From assembly GCF_900473935.1 (NCBI RefSeq), contig NZ_UCNN01000019.1, positions 186,001-250,000 on the forward strand: 64,000 nucleotides of DNA, in the 5' to 3' direction. The position numbers were made by a program, and so were the translations under genes. The DNA is from Synechococcus sp. UW105 (GTDB taxonomy: Bacteria > Cyanobacteriota > Cyanobacteriia > PCC-6307 > Cyanobiaceae). This document shows, piece after piece, positions 1 to 7,139 of the stretch (its first letter is position 1; every line of letters begins with the position of its first letter). Under the pieces are notes generated by a model. The model did no database searches and was not told the origin of the DNA. It saw nothing but the letters and a program-made list of their open reading frames with translations.

Positions 1-384
1 CCTCAAGGCGGCAGCCATGATCTCAGCCCCTCGTTGCAGTTTTGGGCTCTCGCTACGATCCCTCCATCAGTCACCAATGATCCCTCAGTGCTTCCAGAGG
101 ATTTCGACTACACAGCCTCCATCTCATTTCTAGATGTCCGAGAATCTCTGCCCTCGATCGACCCGGAAAATCTTTCGCCGCAGAATGTGTTGGACATCCT
201 GCTGCATCTTTTCAAGCAGAAACCTGGATTTGTAGATCGTGGCCATGAAACTAACAACAAGGAAACGGCATGGGTGAATGCATTCCTGTTCCGGCTCAAC
301 CCTGGCATCGATGCTGATGGTATGGAGGCCTTTGTTGTGGAGGTGATTGGCTCCAGTGTCGACAAGATGGCCAACCTGCATTGA
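1..384 (+). CDS. hypothetical protein, 5' end outside the window
   Basis: The frame is open from base 1 to a TGA ending at 384, so the gene may begin upstream; the first in-window start in frame is a TTG at 34, giving 116 residues. The C-terminal half alternates hydrophobic and charged residues and reads as a compact soluble domain (for example FVVEVIGSSVDKM near the end). I do not recognise a family. No signal peptide or membrane segment is visible in the in-window part. A longer reading frame on the opposite strand is compositionally poor and was taken as a shadow. Confidence 0.5.
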   Translation, partial: PQGGSHDLSPSLQFWALATIPPSVTNDPSVLPEDFDYTASISFLDVRESLPSIDPENLSPQNVLDILLHLFKQKPGFVDRGHETNNKETAWVNAFLFRLNPGIDADGMEAFVVEVIGSSVDKMANLH

Positions 385-479
385 TGCTCCTCCTTCAATG
401 ACGAAGGGTCCTGGACTGATTCAGTGTTTTCGGTGACGAGGGCTGGAGGGGGCATCCCTCCGATGGGCACACCATCTCT

Positions 480-602
480 TCATTCGCCGCTATCGCAGAC
501 GTGCTCAAGGTCTGCTGTGACCCTTTTTACCGCTGCTTCGGCCCAAGCTTGGCTCCCAATGTTCAGCTCGTTCTGGGGCGCTTCATCGCCAGTCTTGGCC
601 AT
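480..602 (-). CDS. possible micro-protein, 40 residues
   Basis: A minus-strand frame starting at an ATG at 602 encodes 40 residues with balanced acidic and basic content (begins MAKTGDEAPQNEL, ends CDSGE), which looks more natural than the plus-strand frame over the same bases. The purine-rich stretch AGGGGT lies almost directly against the start, so spacing is poor. It is divergent to the gene starting at 655. No family recognised; it may be spurious. Confidence 0.3.
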   Translation of the reverse strand: MAKTGDEAPQNELNIGSQAWAEAAVKRVTADLEHVCDSGE

Positions 603-654
603 ACCCCTAGCTCTGGCAAAGGGCAGAAGAGCGTCGGCTGCATAGGGTGATGCA

Positions 655-1461
655 ATGGACAGCACCGCTACGGACAGCCATCAGGAGATCCAGAGCCCTT
701 ACCCGCTCATTACAGAGATCCCAGGTGCGACGGATTGGTTTCAGCGCTTCACCGGAAACTTCATCACCCTTGAAGGAACGGTGGTTTCGCGGCAAGCCTT
801 TGATAAAGATGGGCAGACCATGCATAGGCTTCAGATTGGAGGGCCTCGTGTGACGCAAGCCTTTCAACTGGAAGGGGGGCTGCCTCTGCCTAAAAAGGTT
901 GCTTCATTTCCGCGCAGTCTCTATTTCGCGACAACAAGTCGCCCTCCGCTGGGTGCAACCACACGCCTTGAAATCTTCCCACATATGGGACGAAATGGGG
1001 TTTTCAAGATTGCTCATGACTCAGCGACTATCAGCCGAAATACAGCGACCAGGATCTGCTTCCAATTGATGATGGCTGAGATTGAATCTTCTGGCTGGGA
1101 TCTTGGCGAATCTAAGACCGCTGTTAATAAACATTGGAAACTGGTGAAGCATGTTCTGCGGCTACCGTTCCTGTACAAGGGACAGTTCAAAATGACGCGT
1201 CTTCCAGATAAGCAGGCTTATGACGGAGTCAAGAAAAAGAACCATGCCCTGCATATGCAGATCAAAAAAGGTCTGCGCTCCTACTCTGAGGAAGAATTCA
1301 AAGAGAGATTATTTCACTGGTACGACCAGTTGGCTGTCAATGACAAGTTTGCTGATGACTTGGCTGCTGATCCCAATTATTTACAGGCGATCAGAGAACA
1401 TGGGCCTCATAAGGTCACGGAATTGCCTCGGAAGTCATACCAGCTCGATCCGAAGTCTTGA
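655..1461 (+). CDS. conserved hypothetical soluble protein, 268 residues
   Basis: The ATG at 655 is preceded by an AGGGTG ribosome-binding sequence with good spacing. The product has no signal peptide or membrane segment. The first 120 residues are beta-like, with repeated short hydrophobic strands; the second half is helical and strongly basic (Lys-rich around residues 185-210) and contains several aromatic pairs. I do not recognise the family and assign no function. Gene start and reading frame are supported by the uniform third-position bias and the absence of a comparable frame on the other strand. Confidence 0.7.
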   Translation: MDSTATDSHQEIQSPYPLITEIPGATDWFQRFTGNFITLEGTVVSRQAFDKDGQTMHRLQIGGPRVTQAFQLEGGLPLPKKVASFPRSLYFATTSRPPLGATTRLEIFPHMGRNGVFKIAHDSATISRNTATRICFQLMMAEIESSGWDLGESKTAVNKHWKLVKHVLRLPFLYKGQFKMTRLPDKQAYDGVKKKNHALHMQIKKGLRSYSEEEFKERLFHWYDQLAVNDKFADDLAADPNYLQAIREHGPHKVTELPRKSYQLDPKS

Positions 1462-1797
1462 CTCGCTATGCCATTGCTAAAACATCACCTTGTCGGTGAT
1501 GACTGCGCTCGATCTCTGAAAATGATGCTGCGACAAACAAAAATGTTGCGGCAATCCTGTTTTGCGCAGGCATCAGTTGATCCAGGGCTCGATCTCGCGC
1601 AGGGGAGTCGCCAATATCGTCGTCACGATGGGGTTAGCCGGCTTGTCTTGAATATTTTCACGGGGTTTGTTGCTGAGCTCCATCCATGCGTGTAAGCGGA
1701 TGTTTATACCTTTGGATAGGGAAATTTAGATGGGTAACGGTCGTTTGAGTTGGGTGTTCTCGTCGCGATAGACCATCCCATGCCCAATCAGATCAAC
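1462..1797. other. intergenic stretch, no confident gene
   Basis: A short inverted repeat with arms CATCACC and GGTGATG near 1485-1503 follows the upstream gene and may help end its transcript, although no T-run follows. A 75-residue plus-strand frame at 1468-1695 is rich in Leu, Arg and His without a clear ribosome-binding site. I would not call it. Confidence 0.4.
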
Positions 1798-1965
1798 ATG
1801 GCTTTTGTGAGTCGAATCTGCTGCACGTCCAAGGGATCCACGATCGATGCTCTAGGTCTCGGCAAATATCGAGTGTGCGACAAGAGTCATAGCTGCAGCT
1901 TTCAGACGGGGCTGTGGGCTGCGTATGAGGCGTTGAGGGAGCTGGATCAAGGTCGGATTCAGTAG
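1798..1965 (+). CDS. VCDxxHxC micro-protein, copy A
   Basis: The 55-residue product contains the motif YRVCDKSHSC followed by an amphipathic helix ending in ALRELDQG. It is clearly related to the product of the gene at 17873-18088, which shares the order (K/R)GS(T/S)I, G.YRVCD..H.C, GL..A.E and REL..G. The ATG at 1798 was preferred over the in-frame ATG at 1780 because it aligns with the start of the second copy. The paired Cys-Asp and His-x-Cys could bind a metal, but this is inference. Function unknown. Confidence 0.55.
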   Translation: MAFVSRICCTSKGSTIDALGLGKYRVCDKSHSCSFQTGLWAAYEALRELDQGRIQ

Positions 1966-2001
1966 CTGATCGAGCTGCATCGCTACATCTCGACTCGTTG
2001 C

Positions 2002-2130
2002 TCACTCGCCTTTGAGCTTCCTGAACTGCTCATTGATGTGAGCGCGTGCTTCTTCCTCGCTCAGGTTGAGGTTTTCGGCTGCCCTGCGGATCATTTCCTC
2101 TAAAGCCTGCTTTTTCTTGTCTCTTGTCAC
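2002..2130 (-). CDS. small helical hypothetical protein, 42 residues
   Basis: Starting at a GTG at 2130, the minus strand encodes a charged helical peptide that reads naturally: it begins VTRDKKKQALEEM and ends NEQFRKLKGE, with a central LNLSEEEARAHI segment typical of a helix-turn-helix-like pair. CCAGGT lies about 8 bases upstream of the start. The frame stays open further upstream, so a longer product is possible. No family recognised. Confidence 0.45.
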   Translation of the reverse strand: MTRDKKKQALEEMIRRAAENLNLSEEEARAHINEQFRKLKGE

Positions 2131-2314
2131 AGCGTCTACCTGGATCGAGGCCTTGACGACTGGTCTAACGAGCCGCAATGGCTGATCGCGAATTCCGGCT
2201 CAGGCTGCTCGTCTGCTGGGCTGCCCTTGGCTTGATCTGCTCGGCTGGATGGGCGGACAACTGAGCAGGGTGAGCCGATGAGCGCATTTGATCCGCGCCG
2301 GGCCGCAACGATCT

Positions 2315-2322
2315 GTTACAAA
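2315..2322 (+). promoter_or_regulatory. HLR1-like half site upstream of hli
   Basis: The octamer GTTACAAA matches one half of the cyanobacterial high-light regulatory element bound by RpaB in other species. It lies 23 bases before the hli start. A proper second half at the expected spacing is not evident, so this is weak. Confidence 0.2.
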
Positions 2323-2344
2323 AGCTCAAGTTTCTTTGTTTCTG

Positions 2345-2482
2345 ATGAGCGATTCGAATTTCGGCTTTTCTGCCTTTGCTGAGCAGTGGAACGGGCGCCT
2401 CGCCATGATGGGATTCATCATTGGTCTCGGTACCGAGCTTCTGACGGGGCAAGGAATTCTCTCCCAGGTTGGTCTTGGATGA
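2345..2482 (+). CDS. hli: high-light-inducible chlorophyll-binding protein
   Basis: The 45-residue product has the Hli signature FAEQWNGRLAMMGF followed by a hydrophobic stretch ending in a Gly-rich tail, that is, one transmembrane helix with the Glu and Asn/Arg ligands used to bind chlorophyll. Such proteins sit in thylakoids and protect photosystem II and nascent chlorophyll proteins under excess light. The ATG at 2345 was chosen over an in-frame ATG at 2288 because it gives the usual family length; there is no obvious Shine-Dalgarno sequence. The stop overlaps the start of the next gene, so the two are likely co-translated. Confidence 0.9.
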   Translation: MSDSNFGFSAFAEQWNGRLAMMGFIIGLGTELLTGQGILSQVGLG

Positions 2483-2640
2483 AACGCCTTGCTGAGCCTG
2501 ATGTCTGGGCGCCGGCTAGCAGGGCGGAACATGCTCAGCTTTGTTGCTTTGCCATGTTCATTGCCGCTCTTGGTGTAGGTGGCAACATCGCCATTCACCA
2601 TGTATGGATGTCGTTGCTTGATGCGGCCGAGTTCCTCTAG
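2479..2640 (+). CDS. single-pass membrane protein coupled to hli
   Basis: The start codon overlaps the hli stop (ATGA), a classic arrangement for translational coupling. The 53 residues begin with a charged N-terminus (MKRLAEPDVW) and contain one hydrophobic helix from about residue 21 to 43 with the sequence order CCFAMFIAALGVGG. I do not recognise a named family; the context suggests a thylakoid partner of the Hli protein, which is inference. A terminator hairpin spans the stop codon. Confidence 0.65.
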   Translation: MKRLAEPDVWAPASRAEHAQLCCFAMFIAALGVGGNIAIHHVWMSLLDAAEFL

Positions 2641-2662
2641 GGAGGGATTCGGCTTTTTTTTC
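2626..2662 (+). terminator. intrinsic terminator of the hli pair
   Basis: GCCGA at 2626 pairs with TCGGC at 2649-2653 around a partly paired interior, followed by nine Ts. It overlaps the last codons of the preceding gene. Confidence 0.75.
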
Positions 2663-2922
2663 AGAACCGAAGCTGGTCATCGACTCAATCCGACCGGCCG
2701 AGATCGTCCAGCGCAACGGTCAAGTTGAATCCTCAGTTTTGAGACTGAACGTCCGAAACGGGATCACAGGCCCAGTGGCCTTCGCTCAGGCTGGAAGGGG
2801 TTTCCACTTGAGGATTGATTCACCAGGACTTCACCCGTTGTGTGGCCTCGTTTTCACCACATCGGTGGAGAGGGTGAAGCCATCGGAGGGATGACCTCCC
2901 TTTCATCCAATCCATCAGAGCC

Positions 2923-3207
2923 ATGACTATCAAATCAATCGCAGCCATGACAGCCGTCGGTCTGATCCTTGGCACCGGGTCGACGGCCTTGCTGTCCCCT
3001 CCAGCTGAAGCAGCTTCCGAGGCTGAATACAGGCAACAGCTGCGCCGTCAGCAGCGCCAAATCCGGCAGCTGGAACGTCATAACAGGTCTTTGCGTCGCC
3101 ATGGTGATGTCCCTCGCTACCGCTATGAACGACGCTATGTCTCTCCCGGTGCTGGCTTCCGTCTCTTTGTTGAAGGAGGCGGACCTGGTCTTTACCCAAA
3201 CTTCTGA
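2923..3207 (+). CDS. exported basic coiled-coil protein
   Basis: The 94-residue product opens with a signal peptide (about residues 1-31, hydrophobic core AVGLILGTGSTALL, cleavage near AEAAS), then a Gln/Arg heptad-like stretch (YRQQLRRQQRQIRQLERH) and a Tyr/Arg/Gly-rich tail. It is probably exported to the periplasm or outer layers. Small proteins of this kind are common in cyanobacteria but I cannot name a family. It stands alone, with about 260 bases upstream and a strong bidirectional hairpin after it. Confidence 0.7.
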   Translation: MTIKSIAAMTAVGLILGTGSTALLSPPAEAASEAEYRQQLRRQQRQIRQLERHNRSLRRHGDVPRYRYERRYVSPGAGFRLFVEGGGPGLYPNF

Positions 3208-3223
3208 GGTTCAATCAACAGAC

Positions 3224-3266
3224 ACTCGTGAACACGCTGTTCATCACGGCCAGCGTGTTCACGAGT
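3224..3266. terminator. perfect hairpin between convergent genes
   Basis: A perfect 16-bp inverted repeat (arms 3224-3239 and 3251-3266) with an 11-base loop sits between the exported coiled-coil gene and the minus-strand gene at 3287-3436. It probably ends transcription in both directions. Confidence 0.75.
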
Positions 3267-3286
3267 TCTTTGCTGCGGTGCGTTGA

Positions 3287-3436
3287 TCAGGCTGCTCGCT
3301 TGTCGTCTCCGAACCAGATGCCGCGACGGCTATCTGGCAATCGAATGACTGAACGCTCATACCTCGAACGGCAGCTTTGATTACGCAGATGCTCTTCGGC
3401 GTCCTGAAATAGGCGCTCAAGCTTCTGATCCAACAT
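3287..3436 (-). CDS. small basic hypothetical protein, 49 residues
   Basis: The frame runs from an ATG at 3436 to a TGA at 3287. The peptide begins MLDQKLERLFQDAEEHL and ends WFGDDKRAA. The first half looks like one amphipathic helix and the second half is Arg-rich with SVIRLPDSRRG. An AGGG sequence lies 11 bases before the start. It converges on the exported protein gene across the strong hairpin. No family recognised. Confidence 0.5.
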   Translation of the reverse strand: MLDQKLERLFQDAEEHLRNQSCRSRYERSVIRLPDSRRGIWFGDDKRAA

Positions 3437-3674
3437 TCGGTTTAACCCTGTGGGCGGTTCCATTCAGGAGCCGCCGAGGGATCTGTCAAGTCCCAACGCT
3501 GCTGCCCCTTTGGCCAGTCTCCGCTTTTTGATTCCCTTGTGTTCACCACCTAGGCTTGATTTGGCTCAAGCCCAGCTGCGCAGTTCCGTCCCCAACGTCA
3601 TGGCATCTGCGTGGCGGAGGCTTGCCTGTGGTTGATCAAGACGCGCACGTGTGCTCCCAGCTCAGAGGTGATTC

Positions 3675-3815
3675 ATGCCTGCTGAGAGGTGCATGGCTTG
3701 CGCTTCATCCCAGTCTCTCCATCGCGCCAGTCTGCACTTGGATGTCTGCGCTCAGTGCTTTGCGATAGGTGATTCAATCATTCTGCAATCCACCGGTGAG
3801 CATGTGTTGGAGTAA
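3675..3815 (+). CDS. micro-protein with two CxxC pairs, zinc-ribbon-like
   Basis: From an ATG at 3675 with AGAGGTG upstream, the strand encodes 46 residues containing CMAC (residues 6-9) and CAQC (about 25-28), separated by 15 residues that include two His. This spacing is that of a small zinc ribbon, although the metal is inferred. The nearest bases on both sides show no other plausible gene. Family unknown. Confidence 0.4.
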   Translation: MPAERCMACASSQSLHRASLHLDVCAQCFAIGDSIILQSTGEHVLE

Positions 3816-4204
3816 AGGCTGGTTCAATACACGCCCACCCCAGCCAATGATGTCATTGGTCAATTGCCAAGGGGGAGTCGGCCAGGATTATGTGTTGTGA
3901 AGGCGGATCCTCCTGGTTACAAATGGATTGGTTGTTCCAGATTGGGAAATCAATATGTCACAGGAGTGAATTCTTATAAGGTCAGGATTGTGCGAGCTGT
4001 TGCGAATCAGATTCAGTACCGGGGATGGTCTGGAGCTTGCCTGGTGAAATATCTGTATTGACCGATGGGCTGTTGCCCTGGCTGATATCGGTGCCTGTGC
4101 TCTGGTTTGTCTGGCTTGGGAGCGATGAGATCCGACTCGTGCACCCTGTAGAGGCTTGGCCAGGGCTTTGCTTGGTTTGTAGGCTTCAAAACTGATGGGA
4201 CCGA
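3816..4204. other. intergenic, no confident gene
   Basis: A 65-residue plus-strand frame at 3864-4061 and a long minus-strand frame both exist but lack ribosome-binding sites and natural composition. The stretch near 3940-4060 is AT-richer than its surroundings. I see no hairpin followed by a T-run. Confidence 0.3.
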
Positions 4205-4543
4205 TTAAAAACCTAAACCTGTAAACAGTTCTTGATGAACAACGTAGGTGTGATACAAGGCCGTGCCTGCATTGGGTGACAGCTCGATGCCATCGCTGTT
4301 GTAGGCAAGACTGCAAACCAAATTTCCTCTCCAAGCAATGGCGTCAGGGCTGATCTCTGCAGACCAATGCATGATCTGTGCATAGTGATCAGGTATCACG
4401 GTGCCCAGTTTTTCGCATGCATCAGCGAGCAGACAGAGCGCTGGTGGTTTGGCTGGTAAGGACAAACCTTTCCTGAGGATCAGTGCATCGATCACTCCGG
4501 TGTACCTCACAAAGTCGATCAATGCTTCTTCGTCAGTGGTCAA
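4205..4543 (-). CDS. hypothetical protein, about 112 residues
   Basis: The annotated start is a TTG at 4543. The frame continues upstream with equally natural codons (for example SSDQFERAVAAATL just before it) but without an ATG, GTG or TTG, so the true start may be a rare codon further up. The product is helical in its first half and contains HWSAEISPDAIAW and a conserved-looking LYHTYVVHQELF tail. No signal peptide or membrane helix. Function unknown. It lies downstream of the cyAbrB terminator and is probably transcribed separately. Confidence 0.55.
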   Translation of the reverse strand: MTTDEEALIDFVRYTGVIDALILRKGLSLPAKPPALCLLADACEKLGTVIPDHYAQIMHWSAEISPDAIAWRGNLVCSLAYNSDGIELSPNAGTALYHTYVVHQELFTGLGF

Positions 4544-4684
4544 TGTCGCGGCGGCAACAGCCCGCTCAAATTGATCTGAACTCAGTACTGGCCTTTTGTT
4601 AATGATGCTTTTACTCCGGCTGTGGTGAATCGGTAAATCATTCTGTCGTGGCTGGGCCCGATTGGCCGATCTCAGTCGTCAAAA

Positions 4685-4712
4685 GCCCCCTGTTGAGGCA
4701 TCAACAGGGGGC
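4685..4712 (-). terminator. intrinsic terminator after cyAbrB
   Basis: GCCCCCTGTTGA and TCAACAGGGGGC form a 12-bp perfect stem with a 4-base loop. On the minus strand it is followed by TTTT, so it fits the end of the cyAbrB transcript. Confidence 0.85.
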
Positions 4713-4741
4713 ATCAAAGGAACGCCAGAGTAGATGGAGGA

Positions 4742-5116
4742 TTATTCCTCGCCGCCCTCTTCGTCAGAGGCACCAGTGGGAATCAGTTTGATCTGCTTGC
4801 GGCCGAGCTTGATTTCGAAGGTGTCGCCAGGCTCAAGGTCAAGCATTGCCGTGTAGGCCTTGCCAATCAGAAGATTGCCGTTTCCTTGCACAGTGGCCAC
4901 ATAAGAAAGCTTTCGCCCACCTTTGCCGATGCCGGCTGAACCGGTGCCAAGGTCGATGCCTTTGGCATTGAGGAGGGCTTCGTAGAAAGCGGTGAAGTTT
5001 ACACGCTGGCCACCATCCTTCTTGTCAGACACATAGCCACATGCAGTGGCTAGGTCTGTCTTGGAGACATCACCTAAGTCCTTGACTTTGGTCAGTAGAT
5101 CAGATCCAGTAAGCAT
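4742..5116 (-). CDS. cyanobacterial AbrB-family transcription regulator
   Basis: The 124-residue product matches cyAbrB proteins: an N-terminal segment beginning MLTGSDLLTKVKDLGDVSKTD, the GYVSDKKDGGQRVNF block, and a C-terminal AbrB-like beta domain (about residues 75-115, LEPGDTFEIKLGRKQIKLI) with an acidic tail. In other cyanobacteria these regulators bind AT-rich DNA and adjust nitrogen, carbon and redox genes. The gene is monocistronic, with a strong terminator and about 520 bases of upstream DNA that holds no confident gene and may carry complex regulation. Confidence 0.88.
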   Translation of the reverse strand: MLTGSDLLTKVKDLGDVSKTDLATACGYVSDKKDGGQRVNFTAFYEALLNAKGIDLGTGSAGIGKGGRKLSYVATVQGNGNLLIGKAYTAMLDLEPGDTFEIKLGRKQIKLIPTGASDEEGGEE

Positions 5117-5250
5117 CCTTTAGAGCTCCGATTAATCTATTAATGCAGTATCGATCTCTTCTCGTCAAGCGTTTGGTCTGCTCTCCATCAGTGGCTGTTC
5201 TTTCCGTTGTCCGTTTTGAGCGTCGAGTCCATCCCAGGTGTGGTACTAGA

Positions 5251-5271
5251 CGTTCACCTTTCGTTCACCTT
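5251..5271. repeat. direct repeat CGTTCACCTT, 11-bp period
   Basis: Two exact copies of CGTTCACCTT start at 5251 and 5262, one helical turn apart, about 135 bases upstream of cyAbrB. The spacing suits a regulator binding side by side, but no known site matches. Confidence 0.3.
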
Positions 5272-5353
5272 GGATCATTCGGGCTGGCTTGATTCAGTCC
5301 TTGTTCTGCTGACCTGCAGCTCGCTCATGTTCCTCTAGAGCGTTCTGATTTCC

Positions 5354-5536
5354 TCAGATGCTGAAGGGAGCAATCCCCTGGGGCAGAAGTCTGTTGGTCT
5401 TGATCAGGGTGGAGATGACCTCAATCAGTGTCCAATGAACCACCGCTTCAGTTCTCATCTCTCTGTCCATCGCAACCAACCCGTTGCGTCTGATCAGGAT
5501 GTCAACACGCCGGCTCTTGAGCAATCTTTGCTGCAT
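5354..5536 (-). CDS. doubtful small ORF, 60 residues
   Basis: The frame reads naturally in its second half (HWTLIEVISTLIKTNRLL), which would be an amphipathic or weakly hydrophobic helix. There is no clear ribosome-binding site for either candidate start (5536 or 5470). The rest of 5117-5640 shows nothing else gene-like. Confidence 0.25.
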   Translation of the reverse strand: MQQRLLKSRRVDILIRRNGLVAMDREMRTEAVVHWTLIEVISTLIKTNRLLPQGIAPFSI

Positions 5537-5640
5537 ACGCGCCCCAGTGCGTTGTGCTGAGCACTGGTGTCGCTAGCTTTCACAATTTGGGAAGGTTCAG
5601 TCGATCGATGGGTGGAATCGGCGGTTCAGTCAAAGGCGAG

Positions 5641-5751
5641 TCATCGACGTTCTCTCCCCAGCATCGCGATCCAAATGGCAAAGAGGGTCCCTACCGGCAC
5701 CACGATCACCAGTAACTGAAGAATCACGAACTGGCGCACGTCAGGGTCCAT
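5641..5751 (-). CDS. 36-residue single-pass membrane protein
   Basis: The product begins MDPDVRQFVILQ, continues as one hydrophobic helix (about residues 8-30) and ends in a basic tail LGRERR. Length and design resemble the one-helix subunits of photosynthetic complexes, but it does not match PsbM, PsbI, PsaM, PetG, PetL, PetM or PetN as I know them. It starts 7 bases after the stop of the upstream micro-gene and is almost certainly in its operon. Function unknown. Confidence 0.6.
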   Translation of the reverse strand: MDPDVRQFVILQLLVIVVPVGTLFAIWIAMLGRERR

Positions 5752-5758
5752 ATCGGTC

Positions 5759-5938
5759 TCAGCAGGCTTTGCCTAAAGCGTGACGAATATCGGTGATGTT
5801 GAGCAGGTTGATCTTGGTGCGGATCCTTTTGCAGGCATCGCAGAAACAGAGATTTTGCAGCGAGTCGTTGCGATGCCGTCGATAGCTCAGCATCAGTGCT
5901 TTGTCGATGAGAAGGTCGTCTTTTCTGGGGTCTTCCAT
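5759..5938 (-). CDS. 59-residue Cys-containing micro-protein
   Basis: The frame from ATG 5938 to TGA 5759 encodes a charged protein with the central cluster NLCFCDACKRIR and a last residue Cys. The cluster offers C-x-C-x2-C ligands for iron or zinc. The rest is helical and basic. It is followed after 7 bases by the 36-residue membrane protein, so the two form an operon. A longer overlapping frame on the same strand is a shadow with poorer composition. Family not recognised. Confidence 0.6.
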   Translation of the reverse strand: MEDPRKDDLLIDKALMLSYRRHRNDSLQNLCFCDACKRIRTKINLLNITDIRHALGKAC

Positions 5939-6021
5939 CGCAAGACGATTTGCGGTTTGCTCTCACCACACCGTGGTGATCAAGCAACGTCAAGGTGGGT
6001 TAAGTCAGCACTTCAACAATG

Positions 6022-6411
6022 TCAAGCGGTGTGTCTGAGTCGTTGTTTGGTCTTGGCATGCCTGGAATCCGTTGTTTGCCGGAGCTGATGCATTGCGATT
6101 CTCAGAGCAGTTTTGCTGCCCTGAAGCGCGCGTTGTTGATGCTGCCCAACGCCCCCAAAGGTTGCGCTATCGAGTTCGCCAAGGATGAGCTCCAGGTCAT
6201 TGCAGATGTATTGCACTTGTTTGGCCAAGTCACTTGTGCTGTCGTCATCACCTTGCCAGGGTGCATTCGCGGCAAAGGCTGCCAGGCGTTCTCCGGACAC
6301 GGAGTCGGGAATGCATTTCATGGCGGTTTTCATTTGGCATGCTTTTGAAGCTATGGCGAGGCTTTGCTCTGCTTCCCGCCATCGATCACTCCGTGGCGTG
6401 AGATCAGTCAC
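6022..6411 (-). CDS. hypothetical protein, 129 residues
   Basis: The product is soluble, Ala/Gln-rich and mainly helical, with a central VQYICNDLELILGELD segment and a basic C-terminus (HAKTKQRLRH). No membrane or export signal is seen. It is 62 bases downstream of yccF on the same strand. Function unknown. The start at 6411 is the most upstream ATG; a later ATG at about 6330 is possible. Confidence 0.5.
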   Translation of the reverse strand: MTDLTPRSDRWREAEQSLAIASKACQMKTAMKCIPDSVSGERLAAFAANAPWQGDDDSTSDLAKQVQYICNDLELILGELDSATFGGVGQHQQRALQGSKTALRIAMHQLRQTTDSRHAKTKQRLRHTA

Positions 6412-6473
6412 AGGCGCTTCCTTTCGCGCAGGAATTAAAGCCTCAGGATTCCGTTCCTGTCGTTATCAATCGG

Positions 6474-6884
6474 TTAGCGCTTGTTTGTGATCGGTTGAAT
6501 CGTCATTCCTACCGGCGCAAGGGCAATCAGAGCCAGTTTGATGTGCTGGATTCCGAAGGGAATGCCGATGATGCTGACGAAGCAGGCCAGGGCTGAGCTG
6601 AGGTGACCGATCGCCAGCCACCAGCCAGCCACGACGAACCACACCACATTGCCTACCAACCCCAGGGGCCCTGTGCCCAGATCATGGCGACCGTTCAGTT
6701 CACGTCGGTTTACGGCTTCCTGACCGAAAGGCCAGAGCGCGAAATTGCCAATCACAAAACAGGCACGCGCCCAGGGCAAACCAACAATCGTGAGTGCACA
6801 GAGCAGGCCCGCCAACCACCAGCCCAGAGCCATCACAACACCTCCAAGCAGCAGCCAGAGAAGGTTGAGCAGGAGCGAGATCAT
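6474..6884 (-). CDS. yccF: YccF-family inner membrane protein (DUF307)
   Basis: The 136-residue product shows the family pattern: an N-terminal hydrophobic helix with LLWLLLGGVVMALGWW, the block TIVGLPWARACF, then a GNVVWFVVAGWWLA helix and an IIGIPFGIQHIKLA repeat of the same motif. The family has four membrane segments and no settled function; it is widespread in bacteria. It begins 23 bases after a 41-residue membrane peptide gene, suggesting one transcript. Confidence 0.88.
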   Translation of the reverse strand: MISLLLNLLWLLLGGVVMALGWWLAGLLCALTIVGLPWARACFVIGNFALWPFGQEAVNRRELNGRHDLGTGPLGLVGNVVWFVVAGWWLAIGHLSSALACFVSIIGIPFGIQHIKLALIALAPVGMTIQPITNKR

Positions 6885-6907
6885 GGAGGTCGTCTTAGAC
6901 GATCGGG

Positions 6908-7033
6908 TCAGTGAATTGGGCTCAGCCCCCGTACCAGAACTGATTCGTAGATGGCTACCGCGAGCAGCGAGAGCAGCATCGCCATTACCAGCAGCTTGCC
7001 ATTCATGGTGTCGCTCTTGCGTGCATGGATCAT
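6908..7033 (-). CDS. 41-residue single-pass membrane peptide
   Basis: GGAAGG lies 5 to 6 bases before the ATG at 7033. The product begins MIHARKSDTMNGKLL, has one hydrophobic helix (LVMAMLLSLLAVAIY) and a short outward tail. It precedes yccF in what looks like a two-gene operon. No family recognised. Confidence 0.55.
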   Translation of the reverse strand: MIHARKSDTMNGKLLVMAMLLSLLAVAIYESVLVRGLSPIH

Positions 7034-7139
7034 GGCGCCTTCCTAGGGCTCTGCCTACACCCTTGAAGCAATCCTGCGGGCTGACTGGGTGCTCCCTAGC
7101 GGTGTCTTGGCGACGCTGATTGAGGTGTGCCTGATTGCC

